Origin: Haloferula helveola
Lineage (GTDB): Bacteria > Verrucomicrobiota > Verrucomicrobiia > Verrucomicrobiales > Akkermansiaceae
Assembly (NCBI RefSeq): GCF_037076345.1
Contig: NZ_AP024702.1
Location: forward strand, 3,844,001-3,908,000
Direction of reading: 5' to 3'
Length of the DNA: 64,000 nt
Under the pieces are notes generated by a model. It worked only from the letters and a program-made list of their open reading frames with translations. It ran no database searches and had not been told where the DNA came from. This document shows positions 53,301 through 60,651 of the stretch, piece after piece; positions within the stretch are counted from its first letter, which is position 1, and the number at the start of each line of letters is the position of its first letter. The position numbers and the translations under genes are program-made.

Positions 53301-53328
53301 AAGTTCCATGGGGAAAGTTCCAAGTTCC
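53301..53328. repeat. Heptameric tandem array upstream of the symporter gene
   Basis: Four 7-base units (AAGTTCC, ATGGGGA, AAGTTCC, AAGTTCC) end 13 bases before the symporter start codon, on the leader side of the minus-strand gene. The motif is the reverse complement of GGAACTT, as in the other arrays. Confidence 0.6.
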
Positions 53329-53374
53329 AATGGGTGGGGCTGGCAATCGTCAGCGGGTTTGGGATTCTCTGCGT

Positions 53375-53821
53375 GTGAATCCCCGGCCGTGGTGGAAATC
53401 GATCGTGTTTTGGTCCGGGGTGCCGGGCTTGGTTTTTCTCGCCTGGGCCTGGTGCGATTCGAATCGCCACTTTCGATCCGTCATCTACTACCGGAAGCCG
53501 CTGATCCACCTCTTGCACGGCGAAGGGGCCGTTTCGCTCAGCGTGGTGGAAGACGGGCCAGCTGCGGTTTCTTCGATCAAACCCCCAGTGGTGGGAATTT
53601 ATCCGGACGGCAACAGTCCCTACAGGCCGAGCCCAACATGGTTCCCGTCTCCGTCCTTTGAAAGTGTAGGTGACGAAGGGCGAGGAATCGGAACGGACAC
53701 CCACGTCGTGATTCCATACTGGATGCTTACGATGGGGCACCTGTTGTTCTGGGCGGGGCTGATGGAGATCCGCAGGCGCTGGATCAGGCGGCGGATGATC
53801 CGTAGTTTTGAGGATGCGTGA
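53375..53821 (+). CDS. Small hypothetical membrane protein
   Basis: The 148-residue protein (GTG start 53375, VNPRPWWKSIVFW...) has two membrane helices, about 8-26 (IVFWSGVPGLVFLAWAW) and near 115-135 (MLTMGHLLFWAGLMEIRR). Between them is an extracytoplasmic domain with GAVSLSVVEDGPAA. It ends with a strongly basic tail, RRRWIRRRMIRSFEDA. An in-frame ATG at 53330 would add 15 residues. Similar short proteins with a KPRPWWKS-like start occur in Verrucomicrobia as far as I recall, but I know no function. The gene lies divergent to the symporter. Confidence 0.55.
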   Translation: MNPRPWWKSIVFWSGVPGLVFLAWAWCDSNRHFRSVIYYRKPLIHLLHGEGAVSLSVVEDGPAAVSSIKPPVVGIYPDGNSPYRPSPTWFPSPSFESVGDEGRGIGTDTHVVIPYWMLTMGHLLFWAGLMEIRRRWIRRRMIRSFEDA

Positions 53822-53948
53822 AGGTCCGCGCGGCGCTGCCGCGCATGGGGTGAGCTGGGGGGGCGCGGGCTCGGCTGCCTCCCGGAGGTCATGGTTTCGA
53901 TCGTTTCCGAGAGGGCCCGTGATGTTTGGTGGTGAACGGACTGATGGA

Positions 53949-54016
53949 CCTCCTGAAGGAGGGACTACGAACCCCACAGGCGCGCCACCGGGGTTTGTAG
54001 TTCCCCGTTTACGGGG
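53949..54016. repeat. Family A double-hairpin repeat, copy 4 (reverse orientation)
   Basis: CCTCCTGAAGGAGG (53949-53962) is followed by the long arms ACTACGAACCCC and GGGGTTTGTAGTT and by CCCCGTTTACGGGG (54003-54016). It is the reverse complement of the arrangement in copies 1 and 2. Confidence 0.85.
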
Positions 54017-54082
54017 TCTACCGGCAGGACACGAACGGCGTGGCGCAATCGGCGAATCGTTGGCAGAGTCTCGGGCTCCGGG

Positions 54083-54103
54083 GCGGACTGAAGTCCGCGG
54101 TCC
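54083..54103. repeat. REP-like half element, GGACTGAAGTCC core
   Basis: A single arm GCGGACTGAAGTCCGCGG(TCC) shares its core with the pair at 37889-37943 and its CGCGGTCC end with the pairs at 15370, 42119 and 58083. No reverse partner is present. Confidence 0.7.
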
Positions 54104-54155
54104 ATTCGGCGAAAACGTTGCTTGAGATTCGGGCGGGGCTCGCTTGGTTGGGAGG

Positions 54156-55694
54156 ATGCGTGGTAAACTTTGCTTGCTGGGAATCGGGATGGCGGCCGTT
54201 GTTTCGGCCCAGAGCATTCCGGACAGCGGGCTGACCTTCGAGTTGGTCGAGGTGGCGACCGTTCCCGATTCGGCTTCGGGGAATTCCGCTCCGCCGCGCA
54301 TCAGTGTCGTGACGCAGGATCCGATGGGGGAGCTGTTTGCGAACGATCAGCGTGGGCCGCTCTATCACATCGACGAGAGCAGCGGGGTGGTGACCGAGTT
54401 TCTCGATCTGCGCGACTACCCGACGATTCCGGTGACCTCCACCTTCGAGGCAGGATTCCAAGCTTTCGCCTTCCATCCCGACTTCTATGAATCCGAAGCT
54501 GACGGCTACGGCTGCTTCTACACGATCCACAGTTGCAGTAACACGACGCCCACGCCCGACTTCGACACTTCCGGCTCGGCTGGGTTTCACACCTTGCTCC
54601 TCGAGTGGAAGGCGGCGGGTCCCGGCGCGACGACCTTCACGCCGGCGAATCCTTCGACGCCGTTTCGCGAGGTGATGCGGCTCGACCAGCCCTACGGGAA
54701 CCACAACGCCGGACTGATCGCCTTCAACCCGACGGTTACCCCGGGCGATTCCGATTACGGGATGCTCCGTATTTCGATCGGTGACGGTGGGTCGGGAAAC
54801 GATCCCCAGAATAACGGTCAGACTTTGAGCAATCCCTTCGGTGCGATCCTGCGCATCGACCCGCTCGGCAATGACAGTGCCAATGGCGCTTACGGCATTC
54901 CCGCCAATGCGTTTGCCACCGACATGAGTGCGGGGACGCTCGCGGAGAACTATTGTGTCGGGCTGCGCAATCCCCAGCGATTCGGGTGGGATCTGGTGAC
55001 CGGTGAGGCCTTCATCGCGGACATCGGGCAGAATCTGTTTGAGGAAATCAACCAGATGGCGGATGGAAGCAACTTCGGGTGGAAGGGGTGGAATCCGGGG
55101 GACGGCGACAGCGGCAACGTGGCGTTTGTCGATCCGGTCGCGGGCTATTTCCACGGCACCGGATTCGCGAGTCCTGCGATCACCACCGGCAGCAAGGCGG
55201 TCACCTGTGGCGAGGTTTCACGCGGGGCGTGCATTACGGGTCTGGAGGGTGTGCTGATGGTGGCGGATTTTCCGAATGGCCGGGTGTTCCGACTGAATGT
55301 CGACACCGACCCGCTGGACGGCGGAATCGACGGTCTGGATGAGATCCGATTCAAGGACGGCCCCTCGGGGAGCCGGTCGACGTTTCTCGACCTGATCAAC
55401 TCGGTGAGGGATTCGCGTGGGCTGTCGGATGCGAGCCGCACCGACATTCGGTTCAGCGTCAACACTCCGGGGCGGATCTTCCTTTCGAACAAGCAGGACG
55501 GCGTGATCCGGAGAATGGTGCCGAACGAGGAGCCGGCGATCGATCTGGCGGCGGACGGAACGCTGGAATTCAACGGGATTCTCCAGGTGAGTGATGATCT
55601 GCTCGATTGGCAGGATGTGATTCCGCAACCGGAGCAGGGTGAGGCGGCGGATGTTTCGGCGCCGAGGCGGTTTTACCGGAGCGTGAGAAGGTAG
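54156..55694 (+). CDS. Exported PQQ-type sugar dehydrogenase (GSDH domain)
   Basis: The 512-residue protein has a signal peptide (MRGKLCLLGIGMAAVVSA). The propeller shows family motifs: FHPDFYESEADGYGCFYTIHSC, NHNAGLIAFNP, DGGSGNDPQNNGQTLSNPFGAILRIDPLG, ENYCVGLRNPQRFGWDL and FIADIGQNLFEEINQMADGSNFGWKGW. These match the glucose/sorbosone dehydrogenase family that uses PQQ. Whether PQQ is bound cannot be proved from sequence. A C-terminal extension (about 440-512, IDLAADGTLEFNGILQVSDDLLDWQDV) is a verrucomicrobial add-on. ATG 54156 follows GGAGG very closely; a TTG at 54144 is an alternative. Repeats flank the gene on both sides. Confidence 0.88.
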   Translation: MRGKLCLLGIGMAAVVSAQSIPDSGLTFELVEVATVPDSASGNSAPPRISVVTQDPMGELFANDQRGPLYHIDESSGVVTEFLDLRDYPTIPVTSTFEAGFQAFAFHPDFYESEADGYGCFYTIHSCSNTTPTPDFDTSGSAGFHTLLLEWKAAGPGATTFTPANPSTPFREVMRLDQPYGNHNAGLIAFNPTVTPGDSDYGMLRISIGDGGSGNDPQNNGQTLSNPFGAILRIDPLGNDSANGAYGIPANAFATDMSAGTLAENYCVGLRNPQRFGWDLVTGEAFIADIGQNLFEEINQMADGSNFGWKGWNPGDGDSGNVAFVDPVAGYFHGTGFASPAITTGSKAVTCGEVSRGACITGLEGVLMVADFPNGRVFRLNVDTDPLDGGIDGLDEIRFKDGPSGSRSTFLDLINSVRDSRGLSDASRTDIRFSVNTPGRIFLSNKQDGVIRRMVPNEEPAIDLAADGTLEFNGILQVSDDLLDWQDVIPQPEQGEAADVSAPRRFYRSVRR

Positions 55695-55777
55695 GGACGA
55701 GCGCCCCGCTCGTCCGCCGCGGAAGGACATGATGTGACACTCCTCCAGACGGACGAGCGGGGGCGCTCGGCCCTACC
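55690..55777. repeat. Inverted repeat pair, GACGAGCG type
   Basis: Arms 55690-55716 and 55750-55777 are near-perfect reverse complements running from GGTAGGGACGAGCG to CGGACGAGCG...CCCTACC. Each contains an inner hairpin (CGAGCGCCCCGCTCG). It overlaps the last 5 bases of the sugar dehydrogenase gene. The gap 55695-55836 holds this element and nothing else. Confidence 0.8.
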
Positions 55778-55836
55778 TTTGTGGCGCCCGATATTGACGC
55801 TTTTGACGATCGGGTGCATCGGGCTAGATTCGGCCC

Positions 55837-56844
55837 GTGCTGCACTGGTTCCAGAACGATGCGTTTCCGCTCTACCTCGCCCCGATGGCGGGGGTGACGG
55901 ACGTCGTGTTCCGTCAGATCTGCAAGGAACTCGGCGCCGACGTGATGGTCACCGAGTTCGTTTCGGCCGAAGGCATCATGCAGGCCGACGACCGCACGCG
56001 GAAGTACACGGAGTTCACCGACGAGCAGCGTCCCGTCGGGGTTCAGCTTTTCGGTGCGGACGGAGAACGCATGGGCGAGGCGGCACGTAAGGTGGTCGAT
56101 TGGAAGCGCCCCGACTTCATTGATATCAATTTCGGATGTCCGGTGAACAAGGTGGTGTCGAAGAACGGCGGATCCTCGCTTCTCAAGGATTGCCCGGTGC
56201 TGGAATCGGTCGCTTCCGGTGTGGCGAAGGCATGCGAAGGGATCGTGCCGGTGACGGCGAAGATCCGGATCGGCTGGGACGAGCAGTCGGTCAACGCGGT
56301 CGAGGTCTGCAAGATTCTCGAAGGCGCGGGCATGCAGGCGATTTCGATCCACGGTCGTACGCGATCCCAAGGATACGGTGGTGAGGCAAACTGGGAGGTG
56401 ATCGATGCTTGCGCGCGGGCGGTCAGCGTGCCGGTGGTCGGAAATGGCGACATCGCGACCGGTGAGGACGTCGAGAAGCGCCGCACCGAGACGGCCGTGA
56501 GCGGGGTGATGATCGGTCGGGCCGCGATGCAGAATCCATGGGTGTTCCGTCAGGCGAAGCATTACCTCGCGACCGGCGAGCAGATGGCTCCGGTGCCGCT
56601 TGAGGAACGCTGGAAGCTGGTGATCCGCCATTGCCGGATGGCGGCGGAGAGCCGCCGCTACGGCACCGAACGCCATGCGATCATGGCGATGCGGGCCCGA
56701 CTGATGGCCTATTGCAAAGGCTTTCCGGGCGCCAAGGAACTGCGCCAACGGCTTTGCAAGGTCGAGAGCGTGGCCGAGGTCGAGGGTATCGCCGAGTCGT
56801 CACTCGCGACGGCGGCCGGGGAGCCGATCGAGGCCCGGGCGTAG
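55837..56844 (+). CDS. dusB: tRNA-dihydrouridine synthase (Dus family)
   Basis: The 335-residue flavoprotein reduces uridine in the D-loop of tRNA. LAPMAGVTDVVFR is the FMN-binding start. GVQLFGADGERM and FIDINFGCPVNKVV give catalytic Cys101, and PVTAKIRIGWD, SIHGRTRSQGYGG and VPVVGNGDIAT follow. GVMIGRAAMQNPWVF and the C-terminal helical RNA-binding domain (GYRYG..RHAIMAMRARLMAY-like) complete it. The start is GTG 55837 (LHWFQNDAFPLYLAPM); no better codon fits. Assignment to DusB rather than DusA/C is by overall likeness. It is monocistronic between an inverted repeat and a CII-like gene. Confidence 0.92.
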   Translation: MLHWFQNDAFPLYLAPMAGVTDVVFRQICKELGADVMVTEFVSAEGIMQADDRTRKYTEFTDEQRPVGVQLFGADGERMGEAARKVVDWKRPDFIDINFGCPVNKVVSKNGGSSLLKDCPVLESVASGVAKACEGIVPVTAKIRIGWDEQSVNAVEVCKILEGAGMQAISIHGRTRSQGYGGEANWEVIDACARAVSVPVVGNGDIATGEDVEKRRTETAVSGVMIGRAAMQNPWVFRQAKHYLATGEQMAPVPLEERWKLVIRHCRMAAESRRYGTERHAIMAMRARLMAYCKGFPGAKELRQRLCKVESVAEVEGIAESSLATAAGEPIEARA

Positions 56845-56907
56845 GCTGCGAAGGCGGGTGATTTTTCGCTCTTCCGGAGGGTGAAACGGGCTGCTAGCGT
56901 CCGCGGC

Positions 56908-57408
56908 ATGGAAAGTCACGAGGTGCTGCGTCAGGCATTTTCGAAAACCAGCCCGAAGGCCGTTGCGGCCGATCTCGGTGTCTCGTTGTCACTGGTTTAC
57001 AAGTGGGCGGAAAAGCAGTCCGAGGATGGCTCGGGAAGCCGCAATCCGCTCGACCGGTTGATGAAGATCGTCGAGCTCAGCGGCGACTGCAAGATCGTCG
57101 AGTGGCTGTGCCAGCAGAGCGGTGGCTACTTCGTGAGGAATCCCGAGAGTTCCTGTGAGCAGGGCTACGAGGTGCTGCCGGCAACCAACGAGATCGTCGG
57201 TCAGTTCTCGGGCCTGCTGCAGCGGATCTCAACAGCCGCGCTCGACCATTCGATCAACGCGCAGGAGGCCAAGGAGATTCGCGAGTGCTGGGACAAGCTC
57301 AAGAGCTACGCCGAGGGCTTCGTCCGCTGCTGCGAAGAGGGCGACTTCGAGCAACTGCTCCACATCCCGCCCCCGAGCGAGGGGCCGAAGCGCTACTACT
57401 CGGCGTAA
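56908..57408 (+). CDS. CII-like (phage regulatory CP76-type) DNA-binding protein
   Basis: The 166-residue protein has a helix-turn-helix at about 14-32, KAVAADLGVSLSLVYKWAEK, near the N-terminus. It is followed by DRLMKIVELSGDCKIVEWLCQQSGG, which resembles the phage CII/CP76 family (PF06892). The remainder is helical with a Cys pair (FVRCCEEGDF). It starts at ATG 56908; the codon at 56881 would add a basic stretch. No other phage genes are nearby, so this is probably a chromosomal regulator of that family rather than prophage. The target is unknown. The next feature is a REP element. Confidence 0.75.
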   Translation: MESHEVLRQAFSKTSPKAVAADLGVSLSLVYKWAEKQSEDGSGSRNPLDRLMKIVELSGDCKIVEWLCQQSGGYFVRNPESSCEQGYEVLPATNEIVGQFSGLLQRISTAALDHSINAQEAKEIRECWDKLKSYAEGFVRCCEEGDFEQLLHIPPPSEGPKRYYSA

Positions 57409-57427
57409 GTCCGCCGATGGCGTCAGC

Positions 57428-57450
57428 GGACCGCGCGGCTCCGACCGCGC
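57428..57450. repeat. REP element upstream of the RAYT gene
   Basis: The 23-base sequence begins GGACCGCGCGG and ends GACCGCGC, with stem GCGCGG/CCGCGC. It is identical to the first arm of the REP pair at 58083-58105, in the same orientation, so the RAYT gene has the same REP on both sides. Confidence 0.85.
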
Positions 57451-57485
57451 CCCGGAGCCCCCGCGTTCGAACGGCATGAGATCCG

Positions 57486-58079
57486 ATGACCGACCCGGAG
57501 AAGCGGCAAGGCTGGAACCGCCGCGGTTATCTTCCGCATCTTGATGTGCCGGGCCGTGCGCAGGGCGTGACGTTCCGCTTGGCGGATTCGTTGCCGGTCC
57601 ACGTTGTCGAAGGTTGGCGAAGCGAACTGGCAGGCCTTCCGGACGAAGAACATGCCCGTGAGCTCGAGAGGAGAGTCGCCGGCTGGGAGGATGCGTGCCA
57701 CGGGGAATGCGTGCTGCGGGACGGGCGGTGTGCGGCCGTTGTCGCGGATGCGCTCCGATTCTTTGACGGAGAACGATACCACTTGATCGAATGGTGCGTG
57801 ATGCCCAACCACGTCCATGTCCTCCTGGTCATGGGGGAAGGGCATTCATTGGGTGGAACGATCGGGTCGTGGAAGCGGTTTACGGCAAATCGGATCCATG
57901 AACTTCTGAACCGCGCAGGCCAGCTATGGGCGCCCGATTACCATGACCGCCTGATCCGTGACGAGGCGCATCTGGCGAGGGCGGTCCACTACGTCCGAAT
58001 GAATCCGGTGAAGGCAGGGCTCTGCGATCGCCCCGAGGATTGGAGGTGGGGTTCGGCCTGGGAGGCGGGAAGTCGGTAA
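57486..58079 (+). CDS. REP-associated tyrosine transposase (RAYT, Y1/IS200-like)
   Basis: The 197-residue protein has the HUH motif CVMPNHVHVLL (His109, His111) and a catalytic Tyr candidate in LWAPDYHDRLIRDE (Tyr152), with HYVRMNPVKAGLC near the end. These are the typical RAYT signatures (PF01797-related Y1 transposases). Such proteins cut and move REP palindromes. It starts at ATG 57486 and stops 3 bases before a REP arm. REP arms also lie 35 bases upstream of the start. The close pairing of gene and cognate REPs supports function, although activity cannot be judged. All residues look intact. Confidence 0.92.
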   Translation: MTDPEKRQGWNRRGYLPHLDVPGRAQGVTFRLADSLPVHVVEGWRSELAGLPDEEHARELERRVAGWEDACHGECVLRDGRCAAVVADALRFFDGERYHLIEWCVMPNHVHVLLVMGEGHSLGGTIGSWKRFTANRIHELLNRAGQLWAPDYHDRLIRDEAHLARAVHYVRMNPVKAGLCDRPEDWRWGSAWEAGSR

Positions 58080-58082
58080 GAT

Positions 58083-58150
58083 GGACCGCGCGGCTCCGAC
58101 CGCGCTTCTTTGGACCGGGGTTCCGGGGCGCGGTCGGAGCCGCGCGGTCC
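58083..58150. repeat. REP inverted pair (BIME-like) after the RAYT gene
   Basis: Arms 58083-58105 and 58128-58150 are perfect 23-base reverse complements. The spacer contains CCGGGGTTCCGGGG. The outer ends are GGACCGCG and CGCGGTCC. It starts 3 bases after the transposase stop. Confidence 0.88.
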
Positions 58151-58271
58151 GCCTGCAGCACCAGGTAGGCGGCGGCATTCCTTGGTTGAGGAACTGACCA
58201 CTGGCTACCGACTACTGATCACCAAGGCTGGGGCGGCCCGTTGGGGTGATTCGCAAGACTCGGGTTCCGGG

Positions 58272-58294
58272 GCGCGGTCGGAGCCGCGCGGTCC
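58272..58294. repeat. Single REP arm (third RAYT-linked copy)
   Basis: A 23-base copy of the second arm of the pair at 58128-58150 is preceded by CGGGTTCCGGGG. It lies 11 bases past the 3' end of queC. The 225-base gap 58080-58304 contains only these REPs and unassigned sequence. Confidence 0.85.
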
Positions 58295-58304
58295 GCCTGC
58301 GGCG

Positions 58305-58985
58305 CTAGGGGAGCTCGGGGATCGGCGGGGTGGCGAGGTAGTCGGTCGGGTCTTCGAGGCCGGCGAGTTGAAACGCCTCGCGGCGTTCGACGCAGGTCCC
58401 GCAGGTGCCGCAGTGGACGTCGCCGCCTTTGTAGCACGACCAGGTTTCGCGGAAGTCGATGCCGAGCTCCGCGCCGCGACGGGCGATCGCGGTCTTGTCC
58501 ATCGCGATGAACGGCCGCAGCAGTTCCACCTGTTCGTAGGTCCCGTGCGTCATCGCGGCCGCCATGGACTCCATGAACGGTTCGCGGCAGTCCGGATAGA
58601 TCGCGTGGTCACCGGAGTGAGCGGCGATCGCAAGGCCCGCGGCGCCGACGCTCTCCGCGAAACCGCAGGCGATCGCCAGCATGATGCCGTTGCGGAAGGG
58701 GACCACGGTCCGCTTCATGTTCTCCTCGGCGTAGTGGCCGTCCGGAATGTCACCTCCGCTCTGCAAAAGATCCGAGCTGAAGTGCTCGTCGATGAATCCG
58801 AGAGGGATCACATGATGCGCGACCCCGGCCCGTTCGGCGTGGAGTTTGGCAAACGGGATTTCCCTGGCGTTGTGCTTCGAGCCGTAGTCGAACGAGAGAG
58901 CCGCGACGACCTCATGGTCACGTCGTACTTCGTGGAAGGCGGTCACCGAGTCCATCCCGCCGCTGAGCAATACCACTGTCTTCAT
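58305..58985 (-). CDS. queC: 7-cyano-7-deazaguanine synthase
   Basis: The 226-residue enzyme converts 7-carboxy-7-deazaguanine to preQ0 with ATP and ammonia. SGGMDS (8-13) is the PP-loop. A C-terminal zinc site, SCYKGGDVHCGTCGTC, supplies four cysteines. ALSFDYGSKHNAREI and RNGIMLAIACGFAESVGA are family motifs. The downstream neighbour in the pathway, queF, lies upstream on the same strand with 57 bases between. The gap holds a heptad array. Start ATG 58985. The other queuosine genes are outside the window. Confidence 0.95.
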   Translation of the reverse strand: MKTVVLLSGGMDSVTAFHEVRRDHEVVAALSFDYGSKHNAREIPFAKLHAERAGVAHHVIPLGFIDEHFSSDLLQSGGDIPDGHYAEENMKRTVVPFRNGIMLAIACGFAESVGAAGLAIAAHSGDHAIYPDCREPFMESMAAAMTHGTYEQVELLRPFIAMDKTAIARRGAELGIDFRETWSCYKGGDVHCGTCGTCVERREAFQLAGLEDPTDYLATPPIPELP

Positions 58986-59000
58986 CCTTCGTGGAAAACT

Positions 59001-59035
59001 GAAACTCGAAGTTTGAAAGTTGAAGTTTCGAGTTT
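59001..59035. repeat. Heptameric tandem array in the queF-queC gap
   Basis: Five 7-base units (GAAACTC, GAAGTTT, GAAAGTT, GAAGTTT, CGAGTTT) fill most of the 57-base gap, ending 15 bases before the queC start codon on the minus strand. Read on that strand the units are TCAAACT-like. Confidence 0.75.
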
Positions 59036-59042
59036 GGACCTT

Positions 59043-59447
59043 TCACCCCTCCGGATGTTTCGCTTCGCAGGTGAGTTGGATGCCGCCGCGGGCGCCGAAC
59101 TTGCCGCTGACAGTCAGTTCGGTCGGGTCGAGCGCCTCTACGAGGTCATCGAGGATCCGGTTCACCACGACCTCGTTGAATGCCGGCGTGTTGCGGAAGG
59201 AGGCGAGGTAGAATTTGAGCGACTTCGTTTCGACGCAGCGCTCGGCCGGGATGTAGCGGATCACGATGTGCGCGGTGTCGGGCTGGCCTGTGACCGGACA
59301 CAGCGAGGAGAACTCCGGGCAGTCGAGCGTGATCCAGAAGCGCCGGCCGGGCCGGCAGTTGTCGAAGGTCTCGAGCTGGGCCTCGTCGGGCGACGCGGGC
59401 AGCCGGTTCTCGGAGTGTCCGAGCAGGGTGAGGTCAGTGGGGTTCAC
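59043..59447 (-). CDS. queF: preQ0 reductase (NADPH-dependent 7-cyano-7-deazaguanine reductase)
   Basis: The 134-residue protein is the short (type I) QueF that reduces preQ0 to preQ1 in queuosine synthesis. The catalytic Cys50 and Asp57 lie in PEFSSLCPVTGQPD. ETKSLKFYLASFRN and FNEVVVNRILDDLV are T-fold motifs. The start is GTG 59447 (NPTDLTLLG). It precedes queC in the same direction and together they supply two successive steps, although QueF works after QueC. The adjacent sulfotransferase gene is also on the minus strand, with a 43-base gap. Confidence 0.94.
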   Translation of the reverse strand: MNPTDLTLLGHSENRLPASPDEAQLETFDNCRPGRRFWITLDCPEFSSLCPVTGQPDTAHIVIRYIPAERCVETKSLKFYLASFRNTPAFNEVVVNRILDDLVEALDPTELTVSGKFGARGGIQLTCEAKHPEG

Positions 59448-59490
59448 GGCCGCGAGGCTAGCGGGCGGGGCGGGGGCTGTCGATGGCGGG

Positions 59491-60597
59491 TCATGGATCG
59501 TATCCCCACTGGTCGTAGGCGAAGGCCAGCCGGTCCGCGATCATCGCGGCCAGATCGGGATCTTTCGGCCGCTGGTTCGGTCGGAAACCGGCAATGGAAT
59601 CGAGGTAGGTCCGGATCGAGTCCCTCGAATCATCATCCAGTTCCCAGCCGAAATTGCGGTAGATGTCCTCCACTCCCTTCATCGGATCCTCGCGGAAGTC
59701 CTCGTAGCGCACTTCGGTGTAGTGGCCGGGTTCGATGCGCTCCCGTTGTTCGAGGTGGAGAGGTATGATGCGCGCATAGTTCATGAGGATGCGCTCCATG
59801 ACCGGCGTCTCGCGCAGGGGCTGCAGCGAGAGATGCCGGGTGAGAGCCTCCGCCATGCGCACGCTCGAGCGGGCCACATCCGCCGGGTGGCGCACGATGT
59901 GGATGAAGCGTGCTCCGGGGAACGTCTCGCGGAGAAAGTCGAGCCTCGCCGTGTTGGAGGGGTTCTTGAAAAGCAGCGGCCGCTTGCCGCCGTCGATCAG
60001 ACTGACCTTGCGGGCGAGCAGATCGTAGTTCGCCCGGAAAGTTTCCAGTTCACCCGGTTCCAAATCGTCGAAGAACAGGGCCCGGTTCGAGTTCCGCTCG
60101 GCATCGCGGGGGAAGAACGGACTGTGGAAGGCGCTGACGGATCCCATCAGGGCGAGAGCGAGTTCCTCTTCCTGTGGTTCCTTGGGCGCGAGCTGGACGC
60201 TGTCCGCCATCCGTTCCTCGGGTGCGATGCGTCCGAGCAGCTTTTCGAAGGCACCGGCGAAGCGCATCGCGCCGAGCGGACGGACCGTCTGGGCGAGGTT
60301 GATGAAGGCGAAACGTCCCGAGCGGGAAAGGACGTTGTGGAGGAAGGTCGTGCCGCTGCGCCAGTGACCGACGATGAAGGTCGGCGGTTCCGGGAATTCA
60401 TGTTCGCGGATCGGGTCCGCGTAGATTCTCCGCTCGAGCGCGTTGCCCGGAATTTGCGCGAGCACGCCCGCCCAGGTCAGCATCTGGGTAGGGATGGAGC
60501 GGAACGAGTAGGGCCAGTGCCGACGGTAGAGTCGGAGGAAAACCCTCCAGTGGCAGTTGGCGAGTGGGTGAAACAGGGTGGGCTCTCGTTTCCGCAT
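59491..60597 (-). CDS. Sulfotransferase-family protein
   Basis: The 368-residue protein has the 5'-phosphosulfate loop TFIVGHWRSGTTFLHN and the 3'-phosphate motif RFIHIVRHPADVARSSVR. Both are diagnostic of PAPS-dependent sulfotransferases. Later parts (YTEVRYEDFREDPMKGVEDIYRNFGWELDDD) fit the family's C-terminal helices. No signal peptide is evident, though a weak N-terminal hydrophobic region exists. It would transfer sulfate from PAPS to an alcohol or amine acceptor that cannot be identified. It is 54 bases downstream of a sulfatase gene on the same strand, so the pair could be co-transcribed. Start ATG 60597. Confidence 0.88.
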   Translation of the reverse strand: MRKREPTLFHPLANCHWRVFLRLYRRHWPYSFRSIPTQMLTWAGVLAQIPGNALERRIYADPIREHEFPEPPTFIVGHWRSGTTFLHNVLSRSGRFAFINLAQTVRPLGAMRFAGAFEKLLGRIAPEERMADSVQLAPKEPQEEELALALMGSVSAFHSPFFPRDAERNSNRALFFDDLEPGELETFRANYDLLARKVSLIDGGKRPLLFKNPSNTARLDFLRETFPGARFIHIVRHPADVARSSVRMAEALTRHLSLQPLRETPVMERILMNYARIIPLHLEQRERIEPGHYTEVRYEDFREDPMKGVEDIYRNFGWELDDDSRDSIRTYLDSIAGFRPNQRPKDPDLAAMIADRLAFAYDQWGYDP

Positions 60598-60651
60598 GAA
60601 CGGCCTGACCTAAGCGCAGCCCCTGCCAATCTGCCACCGGCGATTGAAAAA

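Larger units (their letters stand above)
53822..54155. other. Repeat-filled gap before the sugar dehydrogenase gene
   Basis: The 334-base gap holds a hairpin GCGCGGC-GCT-GCCGCGC (53828-53844), the family A copy 53949-54016 and a REP half-element at 54083-54103. No gene is seen between them. Confidence 0.6.

Noticed and set aside
52235-53374. Plus-strand open frame continuing upstream of the small membrane protein
   Set aside because: Its first part is antisense to the DAACS symporter and is low-complexity (His, Asp, Glu-rich); only the part after the GTG at 53375 looks like a protein.
56908-57408. Prophage remnant based on the CII-like protein
   Set aside because: No integrase, capsid, terminase or attachment repeats are near; the flanking genes are housekeeping (dus, queC, queF).
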